Virus record (IMG/VR): IMGVR_UViG_3300034093_002374
Coordinates: 1-64,000 of that record
Reading direction: 5' to 3' (one strand)
Length of the DNA: 64,000 nt
Source of the DNA: a virus
Shown here: positions 27,923-35,584 of the stretch, piece by piece
How the letters are laid out: each line of letters begins with the position of its first letter
Position numbering within the stretch: position 1 is the stretch's first letter
Notes under the pieces: generated by a model
Told to the model about the DNA's origin: nothing
The model's database searches: none
Seen by the model: only the letters and a program-made list of their open reading frames with translations
Made by a program: the position numbers and the translations under genes

Positions 27923-28576
27923 ATGGCGATTATCAAGAACGCTGAAATCTGGTACTTGAAGTGTGACGAAAAGCGTCCGAACGCAAAGTACAATAAAAAG
28001 AACCCGACTTGGGAAGTTGAGATTCGGACTAACGTCCTTGAAGAAAAGAAGGCTTGGGAGGCTCTTGGCCTTGAGCCCAAAGCAGTCACCGACGAAGAGA
28101 CCGGTGCGCGGCTTTACTGGCGTGTCAAGCTGCGGCGTAAGTCGATCAAAGTTGACACCAAGACTAACCCGCCAACTGAAACGCCGAATCCGGCACCAGA
28201 AGTCAAGAACGGCGCTCTGCAACCGATTGACCCTAACACGGTCGGTAATGGTTCTATCGCGAACATTCGTATCTTCCAATATGACTTTACTGATGACGAT
28301 GGTCAAAAGAAACAAGTCAGTGTACTCATGGAAGTTCAAGTCATCAAGCACAAGGTCTACAAGCCCAAGAAGCGCGAAGATGAGTTCACGCCGACTGACA
28401 CTGAAACCATTCAACCCGCCAAAATGGATGACGACGACAATCCTGAAGGCGACTCGGCTCCTGATCACGAAGATGACGGCTACATTGCGCCGCCTGTAAA
28501 AAAGCCGCTGGCTGACGACGACATTCCGTCGTTTACCCCACCGTCAAGTCCTGCTGCGCCTAAAGAAGGCTTTTAA
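27923..28576 (+). CDS. Single-stranded DNA-binding protein
   Basis: The 217-residue protein starts behind AAAAGGCACTATCCAA. Its body (about 1-150) has alternating strands and basic or aromatic residues, as expected of an OB-fold, including NAEIWYLKCDEKRPN, LYWRVKLRRKSIKV and QVSVLMEVQVIKH. The C-terminal third is Pro-rich and very acidic (MDDDDNPEGDS) and ends EGF. An acidic tail ending in an aromatic residue is the hallmark of SSBs such as T7 gp2.5, where it contacts the polymerase and helicase. The primase-helicase here also ends KGF. It is first in the replication block behind copy 3, which fits high demand. Confidence 0.75.
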   Translation: MAIIKNAEIWYLKCDEKRPNAKYNKKNPTWEVEIRTNVLEEKKAWEALGLEPKAVTDEETGARLYWRVKLRRKSIKVDTKTNPPTETPNPAPEVKNGALQPIDPNTVGNGSIANIRIFQYDFTDDDGQKKQVSVLMEVQVIKHKVYKPKKREDEFTPTDTETIQPAKMDDDDNPEGDSAPDHEDDGYIAPPVKKPLADDDIPSFTPPSSPAAPKEGF

Positions 28577-28587
28577 CTAAAACTACA

Positions 28588-28615
28588 AGAGGGTCGTCTT
28601 AACGGACGGCCCTCT
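28588..28615 (+). terminator. Hairpin after the SSB gene
   Basis: AGAGGGTCGTC (28588-28598) pairs with GACGGCCCTCT (28605-28615) with one wobble and a six-base loop. Only a short A/T stretch follows. It probably lowers read-through from the abundant SSB message into the replication genes. Confidence 0.65.
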
Positions 28616-28640
28616 ATTAGCTTACGAGAGGGAAACATCA

Positions 28641-29021
28641 ATGCGATTTACTTATGAACTAAAGAACAAAGACGGCAGTCGTAAAGATATTCATACGCGG
28701 CTACGCTATGAAGACTTTGCTGCGCACATTCGCACCGGCGGCTGGATAGACGTAACAGATCAAGAACGCGTGGCTAAAATGGGACAAAACTACGATTACA
28801 TTGATTACTCTTTCCACACGGTTATGCAATTAAACTTCTTTGTAGAAAATAATCGGAATGAAGCAAACGTTTGGGCAAAAAACGAGCCTAAACCAGTAGA
28901 GCTTCCGATAGTCGTAAAAGAGGAAATTGCGTGGCTGCATGAATTGCTAGATGTACTTGTTCGCTGTCCTCGTCCGTCTTTGTTGAGCACAGTAAGCAAT
29001 ATTCTGTCAGGTCGTAGCTAA
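28641..29021 (+). CDS. Unknown protein upstream of DNA polymerase (126 aa)
   Basis: The start ATG follows GAGAGGGAAACATC. The protein begins MRFTYELKNKDGSRKDIHTR and contains GGWIDVTDQERVAKMGQNYDYIDYSF, then a helical C-terminus with WLHELLDVLVRCPRPS. It overlaps the polymerase start by one base, so the two are probably translationally coupled. No family is recognised; a replication accessory role is suggested only by linkage. Confidence 0.65.
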   Translation: MRFTYELKNKDGSRKDIHTRLRYEDFAAHIRTGGWIDVTDQERVAKMGQNYDYIDYSFHTVMQLNFFVENNRNEANVWAKNEPKPVELPIVVKEEIAWLHELLDVLVRCPRPSLLSTVSNILSGRS

Positions 29022-31075
29022 TGTGGAAACGCATCTACTTCGACATTGAAGGTGACGCGCTGCTTCGTCACGTAAGTCGTATGTGGTTGCTGTTTGCAAT
29101 TGATCTTGATACTGGAGAAAAGCGTTATTTTCTAGAAGGCGACCACGGTTGGCGCGCGCTGTTTGATAACGCCGATCTTGTTGTTGGTCATAACATCACA
29201 GGTTACGATCTAAAGGTGCTTAAAAAACTCTTTGGATATGTCCTAAAACCACATACAAAGAAAATTGACACTGCGCTTCTTTCTCGTGTTCTTAACTGGA
29301 AACGCTTCGGTAACGATGTTCGCCACAGCCTTGAAGCGTGGGGTCTTGCTCTTGGTTATCCTAAGATTGAGTTTGACGACTTCTCTAAGTTTAGTCCTGA
29401 AATGCTCACTTATTGTGAGCGTGACTGCGACCTTGGCGTCATGGTATTTAACGTTGTTATGGGTGAGTATGTCGCAACGCGTGAACGGAGCCCGGTAATT
29501 GCGGAATACCTTCGCGCTGAACACGCTGTTGCTGATTGGTCTGCTGAAGCCGAGCTGCAAGGCTGGCCTTTTGACCTTGAAGCAGCAATTGAGCTAGAAG
29601 AAATTCTTCAAAAAGAACTTGACAGAGCGCATGAGCTGCTGTCCCACAAGCTTGGAATGAAAGCCGTGATTGTTGATCGTGTACCTCACGAAGGTATCGG
29701 TGAGCCAATGTCGATGCTCTATACTAAGCAAGGCATCTATCACGCAGCTAAAGCTTCGTGGTTTGGTATTGAGCCTATTGAAGCTTGGATGGAAGTCGAA
29801 GAACGCCCGTATCAACGTGAGTTTGTCGGTCCTTACTGCCGTGTCAAGTTTGAGGACCTCAGTCTTGACTCAAGCGACGATGTCAAAGTCTTTCTTTACA
29901 GACAAGGCTGGGAGCCTGATGAGTTCAACTACAAGAAAGATCCTGTAACAAAGCGTAGAACGAAAGAAATTTCTTCAGCCAAGATTACAGAAAGTTCTCT
30001 TGAATTTCTTGGTGGTGATGGTGTTCTTTATCGTGAGTTTGTTGTAGCTAAGTCAAGACACTCTAATCTTAAAACATGGATTGAAGAGTGCGACGCAGAC
30101 GGTAATCTTCACGGTAGTTGTATGACGGTTGGAACACCTTCAATGCGTTCTACTCACAAGGTTATCGTGAACATTCCTTCCAGCGATTCCGCTTGGGGTC
30201 GCCAAATGCGCTCACTGTTTAAGTGCAAGCCTGGTTGGAAGCTCATCGGTTGTGACTCTGCATCTAACCAAGCACGTGGTCTTGCTCATAACCTCGGTGA
30301 CCCTGTCTTTACAGACAACTTGATCAACGGTGATATTCACAAATACAATGCTGTACTGCTTGACGGCGTTCTTGCAAATATGCGTTTTAACTGGACAGAC
30401 TTTGTAGTCCGTACAGACAAGGCTCGTATTCCTGAAACGCTTGAACGCTGGCTACAACAACGTGGCTTTACCAAAAAAGAGTATCTTGAAAACCGACTAC
30501 GGTCTAATCGTAAAGGGGCGCGTAAATGGGCTGAGAAGTTCATATTCGCGGTTAAGAGAGCCGCCGCTAAGCGCATTCTCTACGCCTTTCTTTTCGGTGC
30601 TGGCGGTGCTAAACTTTGGCTTTATATCACAGGCGCATCCGACGTTACACAAGGTAACAAACTAAAGAACGGTTTCACCAAAGCAGTTCCAGGCTTTAAA
30701 GACTTAATTGACAAGCTGGAACGTATTTATAATAGTACTAAAAAGTACGGTGACGGCTACATTCCTGGAATCGGTGGGAACCGTATTTATGTAGATAGCA
30801 ATCACAAGTTGCTAGTTTATCATCTTCAAGCAACGGAAAAAGCAACGTGTGGAGCGGCTTTGATGCTCACAATGGAGAGACTTGAAGCTGCAGGTATTCC
30901 TTACGTTCCTTGTATTATGATGCACGATGAGATTGATTTCATGGTACCTGAAGAGCACGCTGAGACAGCTCGCTTGATTGGTAAACAAGCATTCATGGAT
31001 GGTCCGAAGTTGTTTGGAATCACTATCATGGACGGTAGCGGCAAGGTCGGAGATAATTGGTTTGACGTCCATTGA
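29021..31075 (+). CDS. Family A DNA polymerase, T7-like, with 3'-5' exonuclease
   Basis: The 684 residues match T7 gp5 in layout. The exonuclease domain (1-170) has YFDIEGDALL, VVGHNITGYDLK and YCERDCDLG. Polymerase motif A is GCDSASNQARGLAH with Asp412. Motif B is AKRILYAFLFGAGG with Lys517 and Tyr521, the ddNTP-selectivity position that is Tyr526 in T7. Motif C is MMHDEID with His635 and Asp636. At the steric-gate position, T7 Glu480, there is Gln417. The protein presumably replicates phage DNA with the SSB and primase-helicase nearby, and may recruit host thioredoxin as T7 does, although the binding loop cannot be judged by eye. Its 3' end overlaps an HNH gene. Confidence 0.95.
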   Translation: MWKRIYFDIEGDALLRHVSRMWLLFAIDLDTGEKRYFLEGDHGWRALFDNADLVVGHNITGYDLKVLKKLFGYVLKPHTKKIDTALLSRVLNWKRFGNDVRHSLEAWGLALGYPKIEFDDFSKFSPEMLTYCERDCDLGVMVFNVVMGEYVATRERSPVIAEYLRAEHAVADWSAEAELQGWPFDLEAAIELEEILQKELDRAHELLSHKLGMKAVIVDRVPHEGIGEPMSMLYTKQGIYHAAKASWFGIEPIEAWMEVEERPYQREFVGPYCRVKFEDLSLDSSDDVKVFLYRQGWEPDEFNYKKDPVTKRRTKEISSAKITESSLEFLGGDGVLYREFVVAKSRHSNLKTWIEECDADGNLHGSCMTVGTPSMRSTHKVIVNIPSSDSAWGRQMRSLFKCKPGWKLIGCDSASNQARGLAHNLGDPVFTDNLINGDIHKYNAVLLDGVLANMRFNWTDFVVRTDKARIPETLERWLQQRGFTKKEYLENRLRSNRKGARKWAEKFIFAVKRAAAKRILYAFLFGAGGAKLWLYITGASDVTQGNKLKNGFTKAVPGFKDLIDKLERIYNSTKKYGDGYIPGIGGNRIYVDSNHKLLVYHLQATEKATCGAALMLTMERLEAAGIPYVPCIMMHDEIDFMVPEEHAETARLIGKQAFMDGPKLFGITIMDGSGKVGDNWFDVH

Positions 31076-31514
31076 TTGGAATAAGTATTTTGATTACGTA
31101 GAAGGCTTTCTCGTTTGGAAGGTATCGCGTGGACGTGTCAAAGCAGGTCAGATTGCTGGAAATGTGAATGGTGCCGGTTACTGGCAAGTTATGCTTGATG
31201 GTCGTAATCACATGGTTGCTAGAATCGTTTGGGAGTTACACAATGGCGCAATAGCAGCAGACTGTGAGATTGACCATTTCGATCGCGATCGACAAAACAA
31301 TCTGATAGAGAACCTTCGCGAAAAGACACCATCGCGTAATTGCCATAATCGAGAGAATCCAGCGAACAAACACGGGTTTCCTGGAGTTCAGAAGGTAGGC
31401 ACACGCTTTTCTGCGTCTATTCAGGATAACGTTGGACGTCGATATCTCGGTCGTTTTGATACTGCCGAAGCAGCCTCTGCAGTGTACCAAGCAGAAAAAG
31501 CTAAATACAGCTAA
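31062..31514 (+). CDS. HNH homing endonuclease with AP2-like DNA-binding domain
   Basis: I chose the TTG at 31062, which gives 150 residues and overlaps the polymerase 3' end by 14 bases. An upstream ATG at 30978 would add only polymerase-frame shadow. Residues about 60-105 form an HNH module: CEIDHFDRDRQNNLIENLRE, then SRNCHNR. After it comes GFPGVQKVGTRFSASI...YLGRFDTAEAASAVYQ, an AP2 domain common in phage homing enzymes. This is a free-standing mobile endonuclease inserted between replication genes. No intron or intein is visible in the polymerase. Confidence 0.9.
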   Translation: MTSIDWNKYFDYVEGFLVWKVSRGRVKAGQIAGNVNGAGYWQVMLDGRNHMVARIVWELHNGAIAADCEIDHFDRDRQNNLIENLREKTPSRNCHNRENPANKHGFPGVQKVGTRFSASIQDNVGRRYLGRFDTAEAASAVYQAEKAKYS

Positions 31515-31526
31515 GAGGAGAACATA

Positions 31527-31853
31527 ATGAAAAAACCAGTACCGTGGGCGCTAAAGAAAGCGCGAGACCTTGCCTGTGAAAAAGCAGACACAACCACTAT
31601 GGAGCGTCACATTGTTAATGGCGACTTTGACAACACACCCATGATGATGGCACTTACTTCGTTGGTTGAAAGTCATTTTCCAGACCCGTATCTTATAGCA
31701 GCACGACAGCTTGCTGTTGACGTCTACAAAGAAGCAGGATCACCTTGTTTAGGCGCGCTTGCTAGCGACTACCTCAACGGCAGCAAAGACACCTCCCTGG
31801 AAGTTCGTGTTGCTTACCGTGCTTTGCTTCACTTGGAGAATCCACCATCATGA
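31527..31853 (+). CDS. Unknown small protein (108 aa)
   Basis: A strong AAGAGGAGAACATA site precedes the ATG. The product is helical, starts MKKPVPWALKKARDLA and contains FPDPYLIAARQLAVDVYKEA. It overlaps the next gene by four bases. Nothing identifies its function. It sits between the mobile HNH gene and a MazG-like protein. Confidence 0.6.
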   Translation: MKKPVPWALKKARDLACEKADTTTMERHIVNGDFDNTPMMMALTSLVESHFPDPYLIAARQLAVDVYKEAGSPCLGALASDYLNGSKDTSLEVRVAYRALLHLENPPS

Positions 31854-32152
31854 TGACACGAGAACAATACCTCTTTCAGTGTCTCGCAGAAGAGCTTATT
31901 GAAGTCGCCAAGGAGTGTCTCAAAGCATCTCGCTTTGGGCCTCTCTGTGACTGGTATGAAGGTCAAACAAATCTACAACGGGCCAACGTCGAATGGTCGC
32001 AAGTCAGCGCGATTATGGACATCATTGAGTGTGAGTTCGGACACAAATTCATTACTGATCAAACAGAAGTAGAAAAGAAACTAAATACCTTTGAAATGTT
32101 CTATGATCATTCGGTTCGCCTAGGGATGGTAAAGGGGGCGCAAAGATGCTAG
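31850..32152 (+). CDS. MazG-like helical protein (possible NTP pyrophosphohydrolase)
   Basis: This 100-residue protein contains LAEELIEVAKECLKASRFG, resembling the EE(x)nE helix of the all-alpha NTP pyrophosphohydrolase superfamily that phages often carry near replication genes. A second acidic helix (IMDIIECEFG) could provide further metal ligands. Such enzymes hydrolyse non-canonical or excess nucleotides. The match is only by motif shape, so the activity is tentative. It overlaps the exonuclease gene by seven bases. Confidence 0.5.
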   Translation: MMTREQYLFQCLAEELIEVAKECLKASRFGPLCDWYEGQTNLQRANVEWSQVSAIMDIIECEFGHKFITDQTEVEKKLNTFEMFYDHSVRLGMVKGAQRC

Positions 32153-33000
32153 CAATCATTGACGGTGACGTTCTCGCTTACCAAGCTTGTCGTTCCCGTT
32201 ACGTCAAAAACGATCTTGGCAATGGCTCTCAACTTGTCCCTCTTGACGAAAACGGTCAGCGCATTTATGAAGAGTTTACAAAAGAGCAAGATACGCAGTA
32301 CATGAAAGAATGTTGGCGTAACTTTCAAAAAGAACTTGAAAGGTTGCTTGAAACAGTCTTTGCTGACGATTTCGTTATGGCAGTTAAAGGAGAAGGTTGC
32401 TTTCGAAAGCTAATCTTTCCTGAGTACAAGATGAACCGCCATAAAGAAAACGCGCCGGAACGATATCTCACTAACTTTGTTCCGGCACTTCGTGAATTGG
32501 CTGTAATGAACGAGCTCGCCATACCGTCACACTTCTGTGAGGCTGATGACCTTATCCGTATCTGGGCAGAAGAAGCGCGTCGTGCAGGTCAAGACTATGT
32601 TATTTGCTCTATTGATAAAGATCTTCAATGCATTCCTGGTTTGCACTATGTTATGCATTACATAGACGAAAAACGAGGTCCGTTAACTGTCACTGAAGAC
32701 GACGCAAAGCGCTTCTATTACAAACAACTTATAATGGGCGACTCGACTGACAACATCGCCGGTGTTCCCGGTATCGGTAAAGTCAAGGCCGGTAAAATGA
32801 TCGAGAAGTGTGTCACTGAGGCTGACATGCAAGAGGCTGTTGTGAACGCTTACTTGACAGCTTACCCACCAGACGTTCACGGTGACCGTGCATGGTACGA
32901 GCAATTTATCCTAAATGGTAAGTTAATTCACATTCAAACACACTGGAACGACTACTTTGAGTGTGATAAGTGGCCTATCATAAAGGAGCTTAGAGGCTAA
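32146..33000 (+). CDS. 5'-3' exonuclease (FEN / T7 gp6-like)
   Basis: The 284-residue protein begins MLAIIDGDVLAYQAC, the first metal-binding Asp site. It continues with EADDLIRIW, YVICSIDKDLQCIPG and GDSTDNIAGVPGIGKVKAGKMI, which are the remaining metal ligands and the helix-three-turn-helix of the flap endonuclease family. In T7-like replication this enzyme removes RNA primers and degrades host DNA. The full motif set is present, so activity is expected. It overlaps the MazG-like gene and is followed two bases later by a GIY-YIG gene. Confidence 0.92.
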   Translation: MLAIIDGDVLAYQACRSRYVKNDLGNGSQLVPLDENGQRIYEEFTKEQDTQYMKECWRNFQKELERLLETVFADDFVMAVKGEGCFRKLIFPEYKMNRHKENAPERYLTNFVPALRELAVMNELAIPSHFCEADDLIRIWAEEARRAGQDYVICSIDKDLQCIPGLHYVMHYIDEKRGPLTVTEDDAKRFYYKQLIMGDSTDNIAGVPGIGKVKAGKMIEKCVTEADMQEAVVNAYLTAYPPDVHGDRAWYEQFILNGKLIHIQTHWNDYFECDKWPIIKELRG

Positions 33001-33001
33001 T

Positions 33002-33490
33002 ATGAAACCTTTCACCGGCATCGTGCCTCCTGCACCTGAAATCGTCGTACCTCGTTTCGACAACGGTCGCTGGCACTTTGAAGAACAAATGGGCGGTAAA
33101 GAGTTTGTTGGCTTCGTTTATGTAATCTACGATAATGTGCTCAATCGTGCGTATCTGGGTAAGAAGTTATACCGCGGTCATGGTCAAGTTAATAAAGGCC
33201 TAGAAAGTGACTGGCGGCGTTACAAGTCATCATCTACGCTGCTTAAAGACATGTGGAAAGAACGTCCCATGTCAGAGTTTGAATTTGTTTGTATTGAGCA
33301 ATACCGTACAAAAGGTGCATTGTCTTATTCTGAATCGTGGTCGCTAGCGTTTGTTGAAGCACCTACGACTAAATACTTTTATAACACACGCTTAGAAGGT
33401 GTGTCTTGGAAAGTTTCAGAGGCAATCACAATTCGTCACAAGCAGCACTTAATTAATCTTCTGGAGAGAATGAATGAGAATCGTATTTAA
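33002..33490 (+). CDS. GIY-YIG-like endonuclease (SegE-type)
   Basis: In this 162-residue protein, FVGFVYVIYDNVLNRAYLGKKLY is a variant GIY-YIG core, and DWRRYKSSS follows. This pattern is found in phage proteins annotated as SegE-like endonucleases. ALSYSESWSLAFV later supplies an acidic residue. It may process replication intermediates or act as a mobile nuclease. It overlaps the next tiny gene by 17 bases. Confidence 0.7.
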   Translation: MKPFTGIVPPAPEIVVPRFDNGRWHFEEQMGGKEFVGFVYVIYDNVLNRAYLGKKLYRGHGQVNKGLESDWRRYKSSSTLLKDMWKERPMSEFEFVCIEQYRTKGALSYSESWSLAFVEAPTTKYFYNTRLEGVSWKVSEAITIRHKQHLINLLERMNENRI

Positions 33491-33635
33491 CGCCTTGTTT
33501 GGATTGACTGCACTTGTTGCTCCACAAATAGGTCTTTACTTTCTGTATGTGCAAGAAGGCTGGCAAAGTCCTCTTTTCTGGACTGCTGTGTCTGTTGACG
33601 CACTTTACATTTTGTATACATTTCGTGAGGACTGA
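33474..33635 (+). CDS. Tiny two-pass membrane protein (53 aa)
   Basis: The ATG at 33474 lies behind CTGGAGAGAATGA. The product has two hydrophobic segments (VFNALFGLTALVAPQIGLYF and SPLFWTAVSVDALYILY) and ends FRED. Its TGA overlaps the ATG of the primase-helicase gene as TGATG, indicating coupling. The function is unknown. Confidence 0.6.
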   Translation: MRIVFNALFGLTALVAPQIGLYFLYVQEGWQSPLFWTAVSVDALYILYTFRED

Positions 33636-35581
33636 TGGGAAAAATCGTTGAAAATGATCAACCTTGCTTAGATCAGGTTGGCTGTTGTTCAAGCGACGGT
33701 GTTCAAGTCTATGAAGATGGTGCTGGTTTTTGCTTTTCTTGTAAAAAGCGGTGGGGTGACTATGTCTTAAAAGCTAACGGTGTTGAGCTGCCTCGTAAAA
33801 CTAATAAATCAACTTTTAGAGAAAGCAGCCAGAGGGTGACTGACACACTAGCAGAAGTATTAGAATACCCTATCCGGCCACTTAAAGATCGTAACATCCC
33901 TCGCGAAATTTGCGATTTCTTCGGGGTCCGTGTTTCATTTAACGAAGAGCAAAAACTTACACACCACTACTACCCTTATGAAGGTGATGCTAACTTTAAA
34001 ATTCGACGCATCACAGACAAAAAGTTTTTCTGGGCAGTGCCGGGTAAGGTTTCAAAAGACCTTTTCGGACGTGATAAGTTTAACAGCGGTGGCAAGCGTG
34101 TAATCGTTGTCGAAGGTGAAATTGACGTTCTCAGTGTAGCCGTGGCTCTCAAAGAACGCTACGGCAAAATCTATCCTGTTGTCGGTCTTTCGTCTGGTGT
34201 TATGACAGACTCGCTCTTGCTGCATCGCGATTGGTTGCGTAGTTTTGACGAAGTCGTTCTGTTCATGGACCAAGATAAAGTCGGTGAAGAGGCTCTTTCA
34301 AAAGCACTCAAAATTGTGGGTACGGACAAGGCCAGAATCGTTAAAACGTCGCAATACAAAGACGCTAACGAAGTCCTCAGTGACGCCACTGCTGGTGGCT
34401 CAAAAATCTTGATGCAGCTTATCTTTGATGCTGCACCGTATGTGCCATCTGGTATCATCGCTAAAGATGAAATCAGAAAACGAATGATTGACAGGCAAAA
34501 TCGTGTTGCCATCCCGTATCCCCCGTGTGTTCGCGGCCTAAATGTCAAACTCGGTGGCATGCGCGGCGGAGAGATTACGCTATTTATCTCGGGCACAGGC
34601 TCGGGTAAGACGACGTTGATGAAAGAAGATGTTCTTTGGCTGCTTGACTTCCAACCTAAACTGGAGCTGTTGATCGCTGAACGTAACTTACAGCTTGAAG
34701 AAGGGCAGGAGCCGCTCAAGCCGTTTAACATCAAAGTCGGCGCAGTAATGCTTGAAGAACCGCCTGAAGAAACGGCGGAAAAACTCGTTACGATGCACCT
34801 TAGACGTAATCCTGAAGAAGAGTTTGTTTCCCAAAAGCTTATCTTAGATACTTTCGATGAAATCTTTGATGACGAGAAAATCATGCTGTTGGATCACCAA
34901 GGTTCGATGGGTGATGGCTCGATTATCGAAAAGCTCGAATACATGATTCTCAGTGGGTGTACGCACCTCTTTGTGGATCACATCACCATTCTTGTTTCTG
35001 AAGGCGCTGAAGGGCTTACGGGCAACGAAGCCATTGATAAAGTAATGAACGATCTGCTTCGGTTGGTCACACGTTACCCGCACGTTTGGATTGGTCTTGT
35101 GTCGCATCTTCGAAAAGCTGCAAGCGGTAAGCCTTTTGAAGCAGGTCACATGCCTACAATTGACGACATTAAAGGCTCAGGCTCTATCAAGCAGATTTCG
35201 TTTGATATTGTTGCTTTTTGTCGTGACATGACAGCAGCAACAGAAGATGAACAAAATCATATCATGATGTCTGTGCTAAAATGCCGTCGTACAGGCCGCA
35301 CAGGTGAGACTCCTGGTGCGCGTTACCACCGACCAACTGGACGTCTTCAGTACGTCTCAGACGAAAGCTTTAGTACAGAAGCAACCGAAACCATTGTTGA
35401 TATTACGCCAAGATCAGATGACATCGTTATACAAGCCGTAGATGTCTCTATACCTAAGCAACTAAAGAATGCGGTAGTTGCACCAGACTTTAAAGCACCC
35501 TCTGTACCTCCTGCAGCGAGTACGCTACGTGTACCGCTCAAGGTACCTCCCGCACCGCCTCCAAGCGTAAAAGGTTTCTAG
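33635..35581 (+). CDS. DNA primase-helicase (T7 gp4-like)
   Basis: The 648-residue protein has three parts. The N-terminal zinc ribbon uses Cys11, Cys17, Cys33 and Cys36 in a CCSSDGVQVYEDGAGFCFSC context; the first spacing is CX5C instead of T7's CX2C. A TOPRIM-type primase follows with RVIVVEGEIDVLS and LFMDQDKVG. The RecA-like helicase has Walker A GTGSGKT with Lys325, Walker B HLFVDHITIL and a C-terminal SGSIKQISFDIVAF block. The Pro-rich tail ends VKGF. It unwinds DNA and lays primers for the T7-like polymerase. Confidence 0.95.
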   Translation: MGKIVENDQPCLDQVGCCSSDGVQVYEDGAGFCFSCKKRWGDYVLKANGVELPRKTNKSTFRESSQRVTDTLAEVLEYPIRPLKDRNIPREICDFFGVRVSFNEEQKLTHHYYPYEGDANFKIRRITDKKFFWAVPGKVSKDLFGRDKFNSGGKRVIVVEGEIDVLSVAVALKERYGKIYPVVGLSSGVMTDSLLLHRDWLRSFDEVVLFMDQDKVGEEALSKALKIVGTDKARIVKTSQYKDANEVLSDATAGGSKILMQLIFDAAPYVPSGIIAKDEIRKRMIDRQNRVAIPYPPCVRGLNVKLGGMRGGEITLFISGTGSGKTTLMKEDVLWLLDFQPKLELLIAERNLQLEEGQEPLKPFNIKVGAVMLEEPPEETAEKLVTMHLRRNPEEEFVSQKLILDTFDEIFDDEKIMLLDHQGSMGDGSIIEKLEYMILSGCTHLFVDHITILVSEGAEGLTGNEAIDKVMNDLLRLVTRYPHVWIGLVSHLRKAASGKPFEAGHMPTIDDIKGSGSIKQISFDIVAFCRDMTAATEDEQNHIMMSVLKCRRTGRTGETPGARYHRPTGRLQYVSDESFSTEATETIVDITPRSDDIVIQAVDVSIPKQLKNAVVAPDFKAPSVPPAASTLRVPLKVPPAPPPSVKGF

Positions 35582-35584
35582 TTA

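Noticed and set aside
29021-31514. Intron or intein in the DNA polymerase gene next to the HNH gene
   Set aside because: The polymerase reads through with all motifs at normal spacing, and the HNH gene lies after its catalytic motifs as a free-standing ORF.
34171-34884. Minus-strand open frame of 237 codons in the primase-helicase gene
   Set aside because: It lies wholly inside a gene with all expected motifs. The Ser-rich translation is typical of antisense shadow.
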